Shown piece after piece: positions 36,501 to 46,047 of a stretch of 64,000 nucleotides of DNA; position 1 is the first letter of the stretch; the number at the start of each line of letters is the position of its first letter. The DNA lies in assembly GCF_019654975.1 (NCBI RefSeq), contig NZ_BPEW01000016.1, forward strand, positions 1 through 64,000. Direction: 5' to 3'. Origin of the DNA: Shewanella sp. c952 (lineage in GTDB: Bacteria > Pseudomonadota > Gammaproteobacteria > Enterobacterales > Shewanellaceae). The notes beneath the pieces were generated by a model. The model did not search any database. It had not been told where the DNA came from and saw only the letters and a list, made by a program, of their open reading frames with translations. The position numbers and the translations under genes were made by a program.

Positions 36501-37603
36501 TAAATACCTCGCTCACGCTTCAGCTCTTTAACTTGCTGATTTTCGCTGATCAAATAAGTCCCTGCTGTAACGACTTTATCGCCAGCTACTAAGCCAGAAT
36601 TAATAACGGCTCCGGCTGATAAGAAGCGAACAATATTGACCTCACGTAGATGAGTTTTATTACTTGAATCAACAACCCATACAAATTTTCGATCTTGATT
36701 AAGCTTGATATTTTCAGGGCTAAATAAAGCACTCATCGGCGCAATAACAGTGTTGTCATTAGCGAGTGCTTCATCAGCAATAACTGTATTTACGCTGGCA
36801 CTCATACCAGGGAATGCGCGCATATCTTGCGGAACATTGACAGACATGGTTACCCGAAAGCTCAGTGCACCTACGGTGGTAGATTTTCGCATCTCTTTGA
36901 ATTGCGCGATAAGCGGTCTATTTGGATAGCTATCCAGTACAACTTGAGTTGTGATGGCTTTAAATTTTTCAGGATCGAATTGGTTTAATAGCTTTTCTGG
37001 TAAATCAAACTGAACGTCGCTTAAACTATCATTTTGAAACTCAATGATCGGCTGAGTTGCTGCAATATGGTCGTGATTTTCACCATGTTTTTTTGCAACA
37101 ATTCCATCGTAGGGGGCATATATCTTGGTGTATTTAAGATTCTGTGTTGCTCTATCAAGCCTTGCTTTGGCCATCAACATTTCGGCGCGTGATGTATCAA
37201 ACTCTGCTTTGGTGGCTAAGCCTTTTGGTACAAGTGTAGAATTACGGTCATGCTGCGATACTGCAAGTTCATACTTGGCTTTGGCATTGTCTAATACAAT
37301 ATTAAAATCAGTAGGATCTAATTCAGCAATCAGTGCCCCTTTCCTTACCCTATCTCCCTCAATGACATAGTGTTTTGTAATTTGGCCTGACACTCTAAAG
37401 GCAAGGTCGGTACTTTCATTAGCGGTAACTTGTGCCGGAAAGGAGCGCTCTATGTCGGCAACCATACTCTTAATGGTAGCCATTTTCACAGGTCTTACGG
37501 TTTCGTTAGTTTGTTGTTCTGTTTTAGGTTCTGCACAACCTATCAATGAAGAAGTAGCAAGTGCAATTGTTGTTAGTAACAGTCGGTTAGTTATGGTTGT
37601 CAT
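36500..37603 (-). CDS. RND periplasmic adaptor (first system), lipoprotein
   Basis: 367 residues from the ATG at 37603, with GGAG six bases ahead; this start gives a normal lipoprotein signal with lipobox LIGC (Cys23). An upstream frame would add 14 residues. The HlyD-type lipoyl halves (RVSGQITKHYVIEGDRVRKGALIAEL and IYAPYDGIVAKKHGENHD) flank a helical hairpin, followed by beta-barrel and membrane-proximal domains. First gene of the two-gene efflux operon. Confidence 0.9.
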   Translation of the reverse strand: MTTITNRLLLTTIALATSSLIGCAEPKTEQQTNETVRPVKMATIKSMVADIERSFPAQVTANESTDLAFRVSGQITKHYVIEGDRVRKGALIAELDPTDFNIVLDNAKAKYELAVSQHDRNSTLVPKGLATKAEFDTSRAEMLMAKARLDRATQNLKYTKIYAPYDGIVAKKHGENHDHIAATQPIIEFQNDSLSDVQFDLPEKLLNQFDPEKFKAITTQVVLDSYPNRPLIAQFKEMRKSTTVGALSFRVTMSVNVPQDMRAFPGMSASVNTVIADEALANDNTVIAPMSALFSPENIKLNQDRKFVWVVDSSNKTHLREVNIVRFLSAGAVINSGLVAGDKVVTAGTYLISENQQVKELKRERGI

Positions 37604-38098
37604 GAATACTCCGCAAGCATGAAACTCACAAGCTAAATGCACCAAGGTGTTCTTAGAACAGCCGTTTTAATAGATCCCCACCTACCACGACAGCCCTAAT
37701 CATTGCAAAAAAAAGACTTAAGCATCTGAATTTTATACAAAAGTAACCTTGAAGCATTCAACTCGCATTTTAATAATGGCGGAATATTAGCAATATAATT
37801 TGTATTAGGCCGCGCGCCACAACGCACTACATCAATAACAGGAGGTTTTACTAGTGATAACAGCTAACTAAAATTTGTACCTAAACACAGCAGACTATTA
37901 ACCTTTCTGAAAGCAAAAACTGGAAGATCAAACATACTGAACTTGTTCATTTCTCCAGTATAGAAACACCAATCTAGCAATCTATAACGAAGAAATTAAA
38001 TCTTAAGCGAAGTCGTTAATAGCCTAAGCTGGCTAATCATTGCCATACTTGCTTATCCACAAAGCCCTTCTAATTTTAACGATTCACCAGCATAATCA
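37604..38098. other. divergent intergenic region, RND operon / yegS
   Basis: About 495 bases between the adaptor start (-) and yegS (+). It should hold both promoters. AGGAGG at 37842 precedes a GTG that opens only five codons, so it is not a gene. No regulator binding site or hairpin stood out. Confidence 0.5.
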
Positions 38099-39064
38099 AT
38101 GTTAATACCCACCGTAGAGAAGCTTTCACTTATGGCCATGTTGATCCTTAATGGAAAAAAAGCCGGTTTAGCTGAGATCAGACAGAATGTTAATACACTT
38201 AGGCAGCAAGGCTATAGTATTGCAGTCCGATGCACATGGGAGTCAGGTGATGTTGCACGCTTTGTTAAAGAAGCAATGCAGTCAAACATAACGAGAATCA
38301 TTGCAGGTGGAGGAGATGGAACGGTTAACGAATTGGCCGATGCCATTGCGACGCTTAAGCAAGATGCTGATGAAACGCTAGTTTCTCAACTCACTAGAAC
38401 TGAGATTGCGATACTGCCGTTAGGCACCGCCAATGATTTTGCCACGGCCTGCCAAATACCAACAGACGTGGAAGCAGCTTTGAAACTGGCGCTCACAGGT
38501 AAAGCCTACTCTATTGATATGGCTCAAGCGAATGAGCGTTATTTTATCAACGTCGCATCCGCAGGGTTTGGCGCTCAAGTTACTGTTGATACACCTGTAG
38601 AACTCAAAGATCTTTTAGGTGGGCAAGCTTATTTCATATCAGGTTTAGTGCAGGCACTAAATTTCAGTCCCTACCAAGGGAAGTTTACCGCTCAACTCGC
38701 TAACGGGCAGAAAATTAGCCAAGAGGGAGCGGGTTTATTGGGCGCTATTTGTAATGGACGACTTGCTGGTGGTGGTCAAAAACTCGCTCCAAATGCTCTG
38801 CTGAACGATGGTTTACTCGATGTATTTCTAGTGAGTCACTTTCCCAGCACAGCATTGAAACAGGTTATTGATGAACTCATCGATACCGGCATTAATGGTG
38901 AATATGTCAGCAGAATGCAAGTCACCAATATTGTGCTTGAATCGACTCAACCTTTGCCTGTAAACCTAGATGGTGAACCGACGTTAAGTCTTAAACACAC
39001 TATTTCGGTCATCCCCAACGCTGTACATTTAGTGCTACCAGATGATTCGCCAGTGCTTGGTTAG
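38099..39064 (+). CDS. yegS: YegS-like lipid/diacylglycerol kinase
   Basis: Diacylglycerol-kinase-family protein closely like E. coli YegS: LILNGKKAGL near the start, IIAGGGDGTVNELADAI (the nucleotide-binding GGDGT), ILPLGTANDFAT, and NGRLAGGGQKLAPNALLNDGLLDV. It phosphorylates a lipid, with phosphatidylglycerol reported as a YegS substrate. From the ATG at 38099 it has 321 residues; an in-frame ATG at 38132 would start MAMLILNGKK and give 310, nearer the family length. Neither has a strong ribosome-binding site. Confidence 0.92.
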   Translation: MLIPTVEKLSLMAMLILNGKKAGLAEIRQNVNTLRQQGYSIAVRCTWESGDVARFVKEAMQSNITRIIAGGGDGTVNELADAIATLKQDADETLVSQLTRTEIAILPLGTANDFATACQIPTDVEAALKLALTGKAYSIDMAQANERYFINVASAGFGAQVTVDTPVELKDLLGGQAYFISGLVQALNFSPYQGKFTAQLANGQKISQEGAGLLGAICNGRLAGGGQKLAPNALLNDGLLDVFLVSHFPSTALKQVIDELIDTGINGEYVSRMQVTNIVLESTQPLPVNLDGEPTLSLKHTISVIPNAVHLVLPDDSPVLG

Positions 39065-39081
39065 TGATTAAGTCTACAAAC

Positions 39082-39110
39082 AAAAAAGCAGCACTCAGTG
39101 CTGCTTTTTT
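39082..39110. terminator. bidirectional terminator after yegS
   Basis: AAAAAAGCAGCACT-CA-GTGCTGCTTTTTT: strong stem with A-run and T-run, shared with the second RND operon arriving from the right. Confidence 0.92.
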
Positions 39111-39150
39111 GTTGTGTTAAGCCTGCAACTTAACGGGTATACATTTTAAA

Positions 39151-40626
39151 TCATTGGCTTATCGCATCGTTAACCTGCCAATTACCACCTAGCGCTTTGT
39201 GCAGTGCAATCGTCATATTAGCAGTTTGAAGTTTGGCGGCGACCACTCGATCGCGCATCATGTTTTGTTGACGTTGTGCATCAAGAATAGACAAGTAATC
39301 ACTCAATCCCGCTTTGTAAAGTGACTGAGCTTTATTAACCGCGTTAGTGGTTTCTGCCGAAGCTTCACTCACCAAAGCCACATATTGCTGGCTCTGGCCA
39401 TATCCATGAAGTAACGTTTCTACCTCTCCAAATGCTGCAATCACTGAATGCTGATAGCTCAAAACACTCGCATCAAACCTCGCCTCTTGCATCTCGACTA
39501 TTGCGTCACCTCTACCACCATCAAACACATTCCAACTTACGCCCACACTACCGAGCCAAGACACTGAATCACTGTTAAATAGATCGTCAAAATCTTTGGC
39601 CAGTACACCTGGCGACCCTGTCAAAAACACCTTTGGATACTGTGCAGCAATGGCCGCAGCACGCTCTTCATTTAACGCAGCCATCTCTCTCTCGGCAATT
39701 CGAATATCTGGACGACGTTGTAACAGATCCGCAGGCAAGCCTGTCGGTATAATGCCACTAAAGTTTGGTAGTGGTTTGTCTTCCTCAAAACGAGAATGGC
39801 TCTGCCTTGGTGTTTCTCCCAGTAAAATGGCCAAGCGTTGCAAATGAACATTTTCAGCGATTTCTAGCTGCGGGATCACCGCTTTTGTCGCTGCCAGAGC
39901 GGCTTTCGCTCGGGATTCGTCAAGCTTTGAGCCATAACCGCTCTTTACCATTAACTTAACCAGTTCTAGGGTTTTTCTTTGATCATCGCTGGTTTTTAAC
40001 GCAATTTCCTTACGCTCTTGCGCCCCTCTCATCTGCAGGTAATTATGAATCACATCAGAGGTGATCAAGGTGGTTAAGCCTTCACGCATAATCACCATCT
40101 GTTCTTTACGAATAGCCGCGGCGCTGGCTTGGCGGTCAATTCGTCCGAAAAGGTCGACTTCCCAGCCAATGGTCGCTCCCGCAAAAAAAGCACTGTTATT
40201 GTCGTCAACAAGACCCAGTTCTTCTCCACTTACAGGATGTTTAGCGGTGATAGCACCACCGAGTAGCGGGTCATTTTCACTTATCTGAAAATTACCGAAA
40301 CCCGCCCCAATATTTACAGTTGGCACCTTAAAGGACTCAATAGTACTTTGATAAGACTGTGCCATGCGGATCCGTTGTGCCGCTATTTTCAAGGGAATGG
40401 CTTGATTCTGTGCATCAACGACTAGCTGGTTAAGGGTTGGATCTTCAAAGCTCTTCCACCATGCATTATCTGTTTGCTGTGCATATTTTCCAGCTTGAGT
40501 TCCTTGAACGCCTTGATAGAGGTATTCACTTTCAAGTGAGCTTGTTGGCTGAGTATAATCTGGTCCAACAGCGCAACCCGAAAGCATCATTGCGAGAGCT
40601 AGCGGCGCGATTTTTATAAGTTTCAT
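39151..40626 (-). CDS. RND outer-membrane factor, NodT/OprM type lipoprotein
   Basis: 491 residues with a lipoprotein signal (lipobox LSGC, Cys18) followed by AVGPDYTQP, the hallmark N-terminus of OprM/NodT-type channels. Two OEP repeats with long helices are visible (TIESFKVPTVN, GWEVDLFGRIDRQASA; then PGVLAKDFDDLFN, SWNVFDGGRGDAIVEMQEARF). It follows the permease by one base. It would be the channel of this pump and possibly of the first one, which has none. Confidence 0.94.
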   Translation of the reverse strand: MKLIKIAPLALAMMLSGCAVGPDYTQPTSSLESEYLYQGVQGTQAGKYAQQTDNAWWKSFEDPTLNQLVVDAQNQAIPLKIAAQRIRMAQSYQSTIESFKVPTVNIGAGFGNFQISENDPLLGGAITAKHPVSGEELGLVDDNNSAFFAGATIGWEVDLFGRIDRQASAAAIRKEQMVIMREGLTTLITSDVIHNYLQMRGAQERKEIALKTSDDQRKTLELVKLMVKSGYGSKLDESRAKAALAATKAVIPQLEIAENVHLQRLAILLGETPRQSHSRFEEDKPLPNFSGIIPTGLPADLLQRRPDIRIAEREMAALNEERAAAIAAQYPKVFLTGSPGVLAKDFDDLFNSDSVSWLGSVGVSWNVFDGGRGDAIVEMQEARFDASVLSYQHSVIAAFGEVETLLHGYGQSQQYVALVSEASAETTNAVNKAQSLYKAGLSDYLSILDAQRQQNMMRDRVVAAKLQTANMTIALHKALGGNWQVNDAISQ

Positions 40627-40627
40627 A

Positions 40628-43600
40628 TTATTTTTGCTCCACTGTTGCAGTTGTTAAGGCCAATTCGTTATTGTTGTCATCTGCTTTACTTTCGTCGTCT
40701 AGTTGCTCTGAGTTTCTATAAAACAGGCAATAGAAGGCTGGCATAATAAACAGTGACAGTAATGTTGCCGCAGCTAACCCGCCAATGATGGTGGCAGCCA
40801 TTTGGTCAAATAGTCGGTCACTGATTAACGGGATCATTCCTAAAGCTGTAGTCAATGCCCCCATTGATATCGCCATGGTTCGATTTAACGTGGCAGACTT
40901 AACAGCTTCCCTTAATGGGATCTTCTTAGCTCGCTCCAGTTCAATTTGATCCATAAGTACTATGCCATTTTTAATGATCATCCCTGATAACGTCACCGCA
41001 CCGATTAGCGCCATAAAACCAAATGGTTTATCGAGCAACAGTAATGTCCAGGTTGCACCAATAGCAGCCAGTGGTAGTGTGATTAAAATGATGATCGGTT
41101 GTTTAAAGCCATTGAACATTGCAACCATGATGACCACCATCATTAATAGCGCTTTTGGCATTTGACTTAACGTATCGGTAATCGCTCGATTCTCATCATA
41201 GTACTCGCCGCCCCACTCAAAGCTATAACCAGCAGGTAGTTCTATTGCCTCAATCTGATCCTTGATTTGATTCCTCACTTCAGCCGGTGTCGCATCAAAT
41301 ACATCTGCCTGCGTGGTAATGGTTGGTACTCTATTGCGACGCCAGATCATGCTCTCTTCTGACTTGAGTTCAAATTTGTCCACCACTTGACCTAGCGGTA
41401 CGCTATGAGTCCCTAATAAGGATTTCACAGGCAGAGTATCTAAATAACTCAAGTTGGCATTTGCACTTCTAAAGCTGATTGGGATCAGTTGATCGCCTTG
41501 ATTTAATACACCCAGCGTTACCCCTTCTGATGCTCGCTTTATTGCTAAGGAGATATCAGTTCTGTTGATGCCAGCCCTGCGTGCTTGTTCCTGATTAATA
41601 ACGGGTTCAATCACTTTACTTTGTTGGCGCCAATCATCTCTTACCGATTTGGTATTGGCGTTAGCTTGCATGATTGCTTGTGCTTGGTTGGACAAGTCAT
41701 GCAGCACTTCAGGGTCTTTTCCACTAAAACGCGCTTCAATGCTAAACTTATCCTTTGTGGCTAATTTAAGCGCTCTAAATCGAGGTTCAGAGTTAGCAAA
41801 GTTTTGCGCTAACCAACTCTCTCCGCGTTTTGTTAATGGCACGATCCCCTCAAAATCTTTAACGTTTATGACAATCTGGCCGTAACTTGAGTCAAAAGGT
41901 TCAGGTTCAACAGTCACAGAGAACCTTGGTGCGCTCGCGCCTACATAGCTAGAGATGCTGCTTATCTCTGGCTGTTGTAACAACCACCCTTCAATTTTCT
42001 TCATGTCAGATGAAGTTTTAGCTATATCACCACCATTAGGTTGCCAATAATCCAAGAAAACCATAGGCCTGTCTGAGCTTGGAATAAAATTCACTGCAAC
42101 ATAAGGAACAGCGAGTGCAGTCACCAGTAACAGCGGTACGACTAAAGAGATCGCCTTAACAGGGTTCATCACAGTCCAAACAACAGCTTGCTGATAACGA
42201 CTTACTTTTTGTTGCTGTTGGTCATTGTTTAGCTTTGGCTTAATCCATAGCCAACATAAAAGTGGCGTAAGGGTCACCGCTACAATCCATGAAAATAGTA
42301 GTGAAGCGCAAATAATAAGGAACACAGAACTGGCAAACTCACCGGCATCGGTTTGTGAGAAAAGCACAGGTGTAGAACCCATAATGGCAATTATGGTTGC
42401 AGCCAGTAACGGTTTTGAGGTTTCTTTAACTGAATCAATAGCCGCTTTTGTACGTTCTACACCTTTGTTTAACTTAACGATAAACAGATCAGTAATAACA
42501 ATCGCGTTATCAACGAGCATACCTAATGCCAGTACAAAAGTGCCTAAAGAGACACGCTGGAGATCAACGCCAGCGAGGTACATATAGATAAATGTCAGTA
42601 ATATGGTAAACAGCAAACTGCCACCGACTATTGTGGCGCTTTTAAAGCCCATGAAAATCAGCAGAACCGCAAATACAATGGCTACACTTTCCAGTAAATT
42701 AGTCACGAAATCGGCAATAGACTTCTCAACTTCATCAGGTTGAAATGCAATGGTTCCGATCTCAATACCAACGGGTAACTCTTGTTGATACTCAGTAATA
42801 ATTTGACTCATTGTATCGCCAAGATTAACCACGTTAATGGCTTTAACCGGGCTTACCGCAAGAGTGACTGCAGTTTGTCCATTGTAACGGCTTATACTGG
42901 TTGCTGGCGTTTTGTAGGCCAAGCTAATATCAGCAATATCGGCGAGTCGGAGTAAACCCGTGCTGTAATTGCCGATCCCGCCTTTGATCGTTAGATTCTT
43001 AATATCCTCAATTGATTTAAAGTCACTGCTTTGCTGAACTCTTATGCGCTCGCCACTTGCTTCAAAACTACCACTGTCGTAAGTCAAATTTTGGGTGGTC
43101 AGCTGATTAATAACTTGCGCTGAAGAGATCCCATATTGAGCTAAACGCTCTTCAGGTAAATCAACATAGATAGCTTGATTTTGAACACCATGCAGCTCAA
43201 TTTTTTTAATACCATCAACGGTTTTAAAGCGACGTTGTAGCTCCTTGGCATACTGACGTAGCTCTTCTGGTTCAGCGTTGTCACCATAAACACTGAAAAG
43301 CATGCCATAAACTTCAGAAAACTCATCCTGAACCACACTAATCTGGGCTGTTGCCGGCAATGTCAGCTTTACATCGCTCACTTTACGGCGCAATAGATCC
43401 CACTGCTGAGGTAACTCATCAGAGTTAGTGGTTTCCTTTAGATCAATAAATATCATTGAGCTGCCAGGACGAGACAGTGAACGCAGTTTCCACATTGCCC
43501 CCATTTCTTGTAGTTTTGTCTCTACTTTATCAGTGACTTGCTCCTCTACCTCTTTTGCAGATGCTCCAGGGTACAAGGTAACTACAACAGCACTCTTCAC

Positions 43601-43723
43601 TGTAAATGACGGGTCTTCAAGTTTACCGAGTTCAAAATAGGAGATCATCCCTACAATCACACATAGCACGCTGAAAAATATAACGAACAAACGTTGCCTA
43701 ATTGCAAATTCTGCTAAATTCAT
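40628..43723 (-). CDS. RND efflux permease (second system)
   Basis: 1031-residue RND pump with standard topology. The TM4 motif is GMLVDNAIVITDLF, again Asp-Asn. N-terminal LYPGASAKEVEEQVTDKVE is typical of the drug/multi-substrate group. It is preceded by its adaptor (8-base gap) and followed by the outer-membrane factor (1-base gap), so this operon encodes a complete tripartite pump. The short C-terminal tail past the last helix is acidic and Asn-rich. Confidence 0.94.
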   Translation of the reverse strand: MNLAEFAIRQRLFVIFFSVLCVIVGMISYFELGKLEDPSFTVKSAVVVTLYPGASAKEVEEQVTDKVETKLQEMGAMWKLRSLSRPGSSMIFIDLKETTNSDELPQQWDLLRRKVSDVKLTLPATAQISVVQDEFSEVYGMLFSVYGDNAEPEELRQYAKELQRRFKTVDGIKKIELHGVQNQAIYVDLPEERLAQYGISSAQVINQLTTQNLTYDSGSFEASGERIRVQQSSDFKSIEDIKNLTIKGGIGNYSTGLLRLADIADISLAYKTPATSISRYNGQTAVTLAVSPVKAINVVNLGDTMSQIITEYQQELPVGIEIGTIAFQPDEVEKSIADFVTNLLESVAIVFAVLLIFMGFKSATIVGGSLLFTILLTFIYMYLAGVDLQRVSLGTFVLALGMLVDNAIVITDLFIVKLNKGVERTKAAIDSVKETSKPLLAATIIAIMGSTPVLFSQTDAGEFASSVFLIICASLLFSWIVAVTLTPLLCWLWIKPKLNNDQQQQKVSRYQQAVVWTVMNPVKAISLVVPLLLVTALAVPYVAVNFIPSSDRPMVFLDYWQPNGGDIAKTSSDMKKIEGWLLQQPEISSISSYVGASAPRFSVTVEPEPFDSSYGQIVINVKDFEGIVPLTKRGESWLAQNFANSEPRFRALKLATKDKFSIEARFSGKDPEVLHDLSNQAQAIMQANANTKSVRDDWRQQSKVIEPVINQEQARRAGINRTDISLAIKRASEGVTLGVLNQGDQLIPISFRSANANLSYLDTLPVKSLLGTHSVPLGQVVDKFELKSEESMIWRRNRVPTITTQADVFDATPAEVRNQIKDQIEAIELPAGYSFEWGGEYYDENRAITDTLSQMPKALLMMVVIMVAMFNGFKQPIIILITLPLAAIGATWTLLLLDKPFGFMALIGAVTLSGMIIKNGIVLMDQIELERAKKIPLREAVKSATLNRTMAISMGALTTALGMIPLISDRLFDQMAATIIGGLAAATLLSLFIMPAFYCLFYRNSEQLDDESKADDNNNELALTTATVEQK

Positions 43724-43731
43724 AAAAGCCT

Positions 43732-44847
43732 CTAGTAACTAACGTTCTTCGCGATGGTATTCTTTACGACCTGCAAAGGCTTAAGGTAATGCACGCCTGC
43801 AGTTACAATTTTGTCACCCGCTTGCAATGGACCACTTATGCACACTCGGTTACTGTGTATAGACTCAACCTCAACCACACGCTCGGCAACGGCTTCATTC
43901 TCTATGATATAAACGCTGTGGAACTCTCCCCAGCCCTTAAGTGAGGCTAAAGGCACACAGAACGTATCAGCACTAGCGTTAAAGTTGACAGTGACGCTAA
44001 CGGATTTACCGGGCAATGCACCCTGCTGGTTTTTATCGAGCACAAATTGGGCTTCGTAGGTTTGTTTTATCGGGTCGACAACAGTGTTCATCTCAGTTAA
44101 ATGAGCACTAATTACTTGACTGTTGCCGTGCCAAGAAACATTCGCCAGCTGCGATAGGCCAAACTTACCAATAAGGTTTTCCGGCACATCAATAACTGCT
44201 TTCAACTCATTAGGTTGATGTAAAGAGAATAAGCCTACGCCTGGTGAGGTTTGCTCAAATGTTTGTTGAGTTTGCAGGCCTATTACGCCACGAAAAGGCG
44301 CTTTAAGCTCGGTGTAATCAAGCGCATCATTGGCCTTTTGCAGATTCTGAGTCACAACTTGAACCATGGCTAAACTGCGCTGATACCCGCTCTGAGCTCT
44401 ATCTAGGTTAACTTCTGAGATAGCATCATCTGCGATAGCTTGGCTTACCCTTTTAAGCTCAACTATTGCCAGTTGATGCGCAGCATTAGCTTCTGCAAGT
44501 CTTGCTTCTAGCTCCACCACATTAACTTGGTAATCATGGGGATCTAACCGAGCAATAACCTGCCCTTTATCCACCTTATCGCCGGTCTTAACCAGTATTG
44601 CTTCAATAGTACCTGGGACTTTAAAAGATAGGCTTGCGGTTTGCGTGGCTTCTAACACGCCCATGAACTGCTTTGTATTTTGCAGCTGCTGATCGGTTAA
44701 TGTTATGACTTGTACAGGACGTTCAACTTTTAGCGATTCAATATTGGCTTGGCTAGATGCTTGGCTACAACCAGAAAGGATTAACAGTGCGAGCGGTGCG
44801 ATGGCGAATTTGGTATTTAGTAGCTGTTTTGTATGTTGGTGATTCAT
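43732..44847 (-). CDS. RND periplasmic adaptor (second system), lipoprotein
   Basis: 371 residues; lipoprotein signal with lipobox LSGC (Cys27). Lipoyl halves KVPGTIEAILVKTGDKVDKGQVIARL and LKAPFRGVIGLQTQQT flank a helical hairpin, then the beta-barrel (WHGNSQVISAHLTEMN) and proximal domains. The first gene of the tripartite operon; the ATG at 44847 follows GGGAGAG. The LysR regulator gene lies 93 bases upstream on the same strand. Confidence 0.92.
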   Translation of the reverse strand: MNHQHTKQLLNTKFAIAPLALLILSGCSQASSQANIESLKVERPVQVITLTDQQLQNTKQFMGVLEATQTASLSFKVPGTIEAILVKTGDKVDKGQVIARLDPHDYQVNVVELEARLAEANAAHQLAIVELKRVSQAIADDAISEVNLDRAQSGYQRSLAMVQVVTQNLQKANDALDYTELKAPFRGVIGLQTQQTFEQTSPGVGLFSLHQPNELKAVIDVPENLIGKFGLSQLANVSWHGNSQVISAHLTEMNTVVDPIKQTYEAQFVLDKNQQGALPGKSVSVTVNFNASADTFCVPLASLKGWGEFHSVYIIENEAVAERVVEVESIHSNRVCISGPLQAGDKIVTAGVHYLKPLQVVKNTIAKNVSY

Positions 44848-44940
44848 GATTCTCTCCCAATGAAACTATTGGGAGAGAGTGTATGTGTTTAACTTTACAA
44901 GATAATCCGTCTTTCACGCACTACACTGTCTCATAAAACA

Positions 44941-45828
44941 TTACAAACCAGCTCTATTCGGGATTTCTTGTAATAAAAAGTCAATCAATAACCGAGTAGG
45001 TAGACTTATTCCCTTTCTATCGGGATAGATCAACCACACATCCTCTTTTTTAGATTCGTATTGCGGTAGGATCCTGACGATACGTTTAGCTTCAATAGCC
45101 GCTAAGGCAAACAATGGCGGCATAAAGCCTATCCCTTGGCCACCCACAATCGCACGCCTGACAAATCCCATGTGGTTACAGGTGAAACGGCTATTAACGT
45201 GAACAGTTTCAGAAATTAAGTCCCATTTATCATCGATACTGCCGTCAGGCCAGCGATAACAAATTGCATCATGTTCAGACAATTCGGCTAAGGATTGCGG
45301 TTCGCCATGACTGGCTAAATATTCAGGGCTTGCATAGATACCTCGCCCTAAACTGAGAATTCTACGGGCAATAAAGCCAGAGTCCTGCACCTTACCTGCA
45401 TATATAACAAAGTCTAACGCAAGCGCATAAATATCAGTTTCATAGTTATTGGTGATCCGCATATCCAGTTCTATATCTGGATAAAGTTGCTGAAACTTGG
45501 CAAGTGCGGGTTGCAGCGCCTCATCACTTTCGGGCAGGAAACCCACTTTAACCTTACCGATAGGCTTTTCATCAATATCATGCAACTTATTTTTAGCTTG
45601 CTCAAACCCCTCAAGTACGGTGAGCAATTCATGATAATAAGCTTCACCATGCTGAGTTAAGCGCAGTTGCCTCGTAGTACGAAAGAACAGTTGGGCGTTT
45701 AAGGCTTTTTCTAACTCTCCAATCCGCCGACTGACATTAGCTCGAGGCAGATCTAAGGCATTGGCAGCAGCAGTAAAACTGCCAAGCTTCACCACGATGG
45801 TAAACAATTTTAGATCTTCTATACGCAT
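44941..45828 (-). CDS. LysR-family transcriptional regulator
   Basis: 295 residues: winged helix near residues 1-60 (LKLFTIVVKLGSFTAAANALDLPRANVSRRIGELEKAL), then a type 2 periplasmic-binding-like effector domain (VKVGFLPESDEALQPALAKFQQLYPDIELDM). It belongs to the CrgA/DmlR-like group. It lies directly upstream of, and in the same direction as, the pump operon, so it is a likely regulator of that pump; the effector is unknown. Confidence 0.92.
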   Translation of the reverse strand: MRIEDLKLFTIVVKLGSFTAAANALDLPRANVSRRIGELEKALNAQLFFRTTRQLRLTQHGEAYYHELLTVLEGFEQAKNKLHDIDEKPIGKVKVGFLPESDEALQPALAKFQQLYPDIELDMRITNNYETDIYALALDFVIYAGKVQDSGFIARRILSLGRGIYASPEYLASHGEPQSLAELSEHDAICYRWPDGSIDDKWDLISETVHVNSRFTCNHMGFVRRAIVGGQGIGFMPPLFALAAIEAKRIVRILPQYESKKEDVWLIYPDRKGISLPTRLLIDFLLQEIPNRAGL

Positions 45829-45901
45829 ATAAAATTACCTCTTAAGCACCTACACCCATTGTTATTACTCATTATCCAAGCATATTTGTGGGACGTAATA
45901 A

Positions 45902-45931
45902 CAAAAAAGCTTAGCCGACAAAGGCTAAGCT
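45902..45931 (-). terminator. terminator of the FadL-type gene
   Basis: Reading the - strand: AGCTTAGCC-TTTGTC-GGCTAAGCT followed by a T-run; perfect 9-bp stem, about 115 bases after the FadL-type stop. Confidence 0.85.
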
Positions 45932-46047
45932 CATTAGTAACTGTAAAGCTTTTTGACTAGCGACGGTAATTTTCTACACGGCTATGTGCATTACTGCACA
46001 ATTTATGACGGTAACTCAACGGTCAAAACGGCAATCATGATGTATGG

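Noticed and set aside
37842..37873. AGGAGG followed by a GTG reading frame
   Set aside because: The frame is only five codons before TAA and no leader function can be argued.
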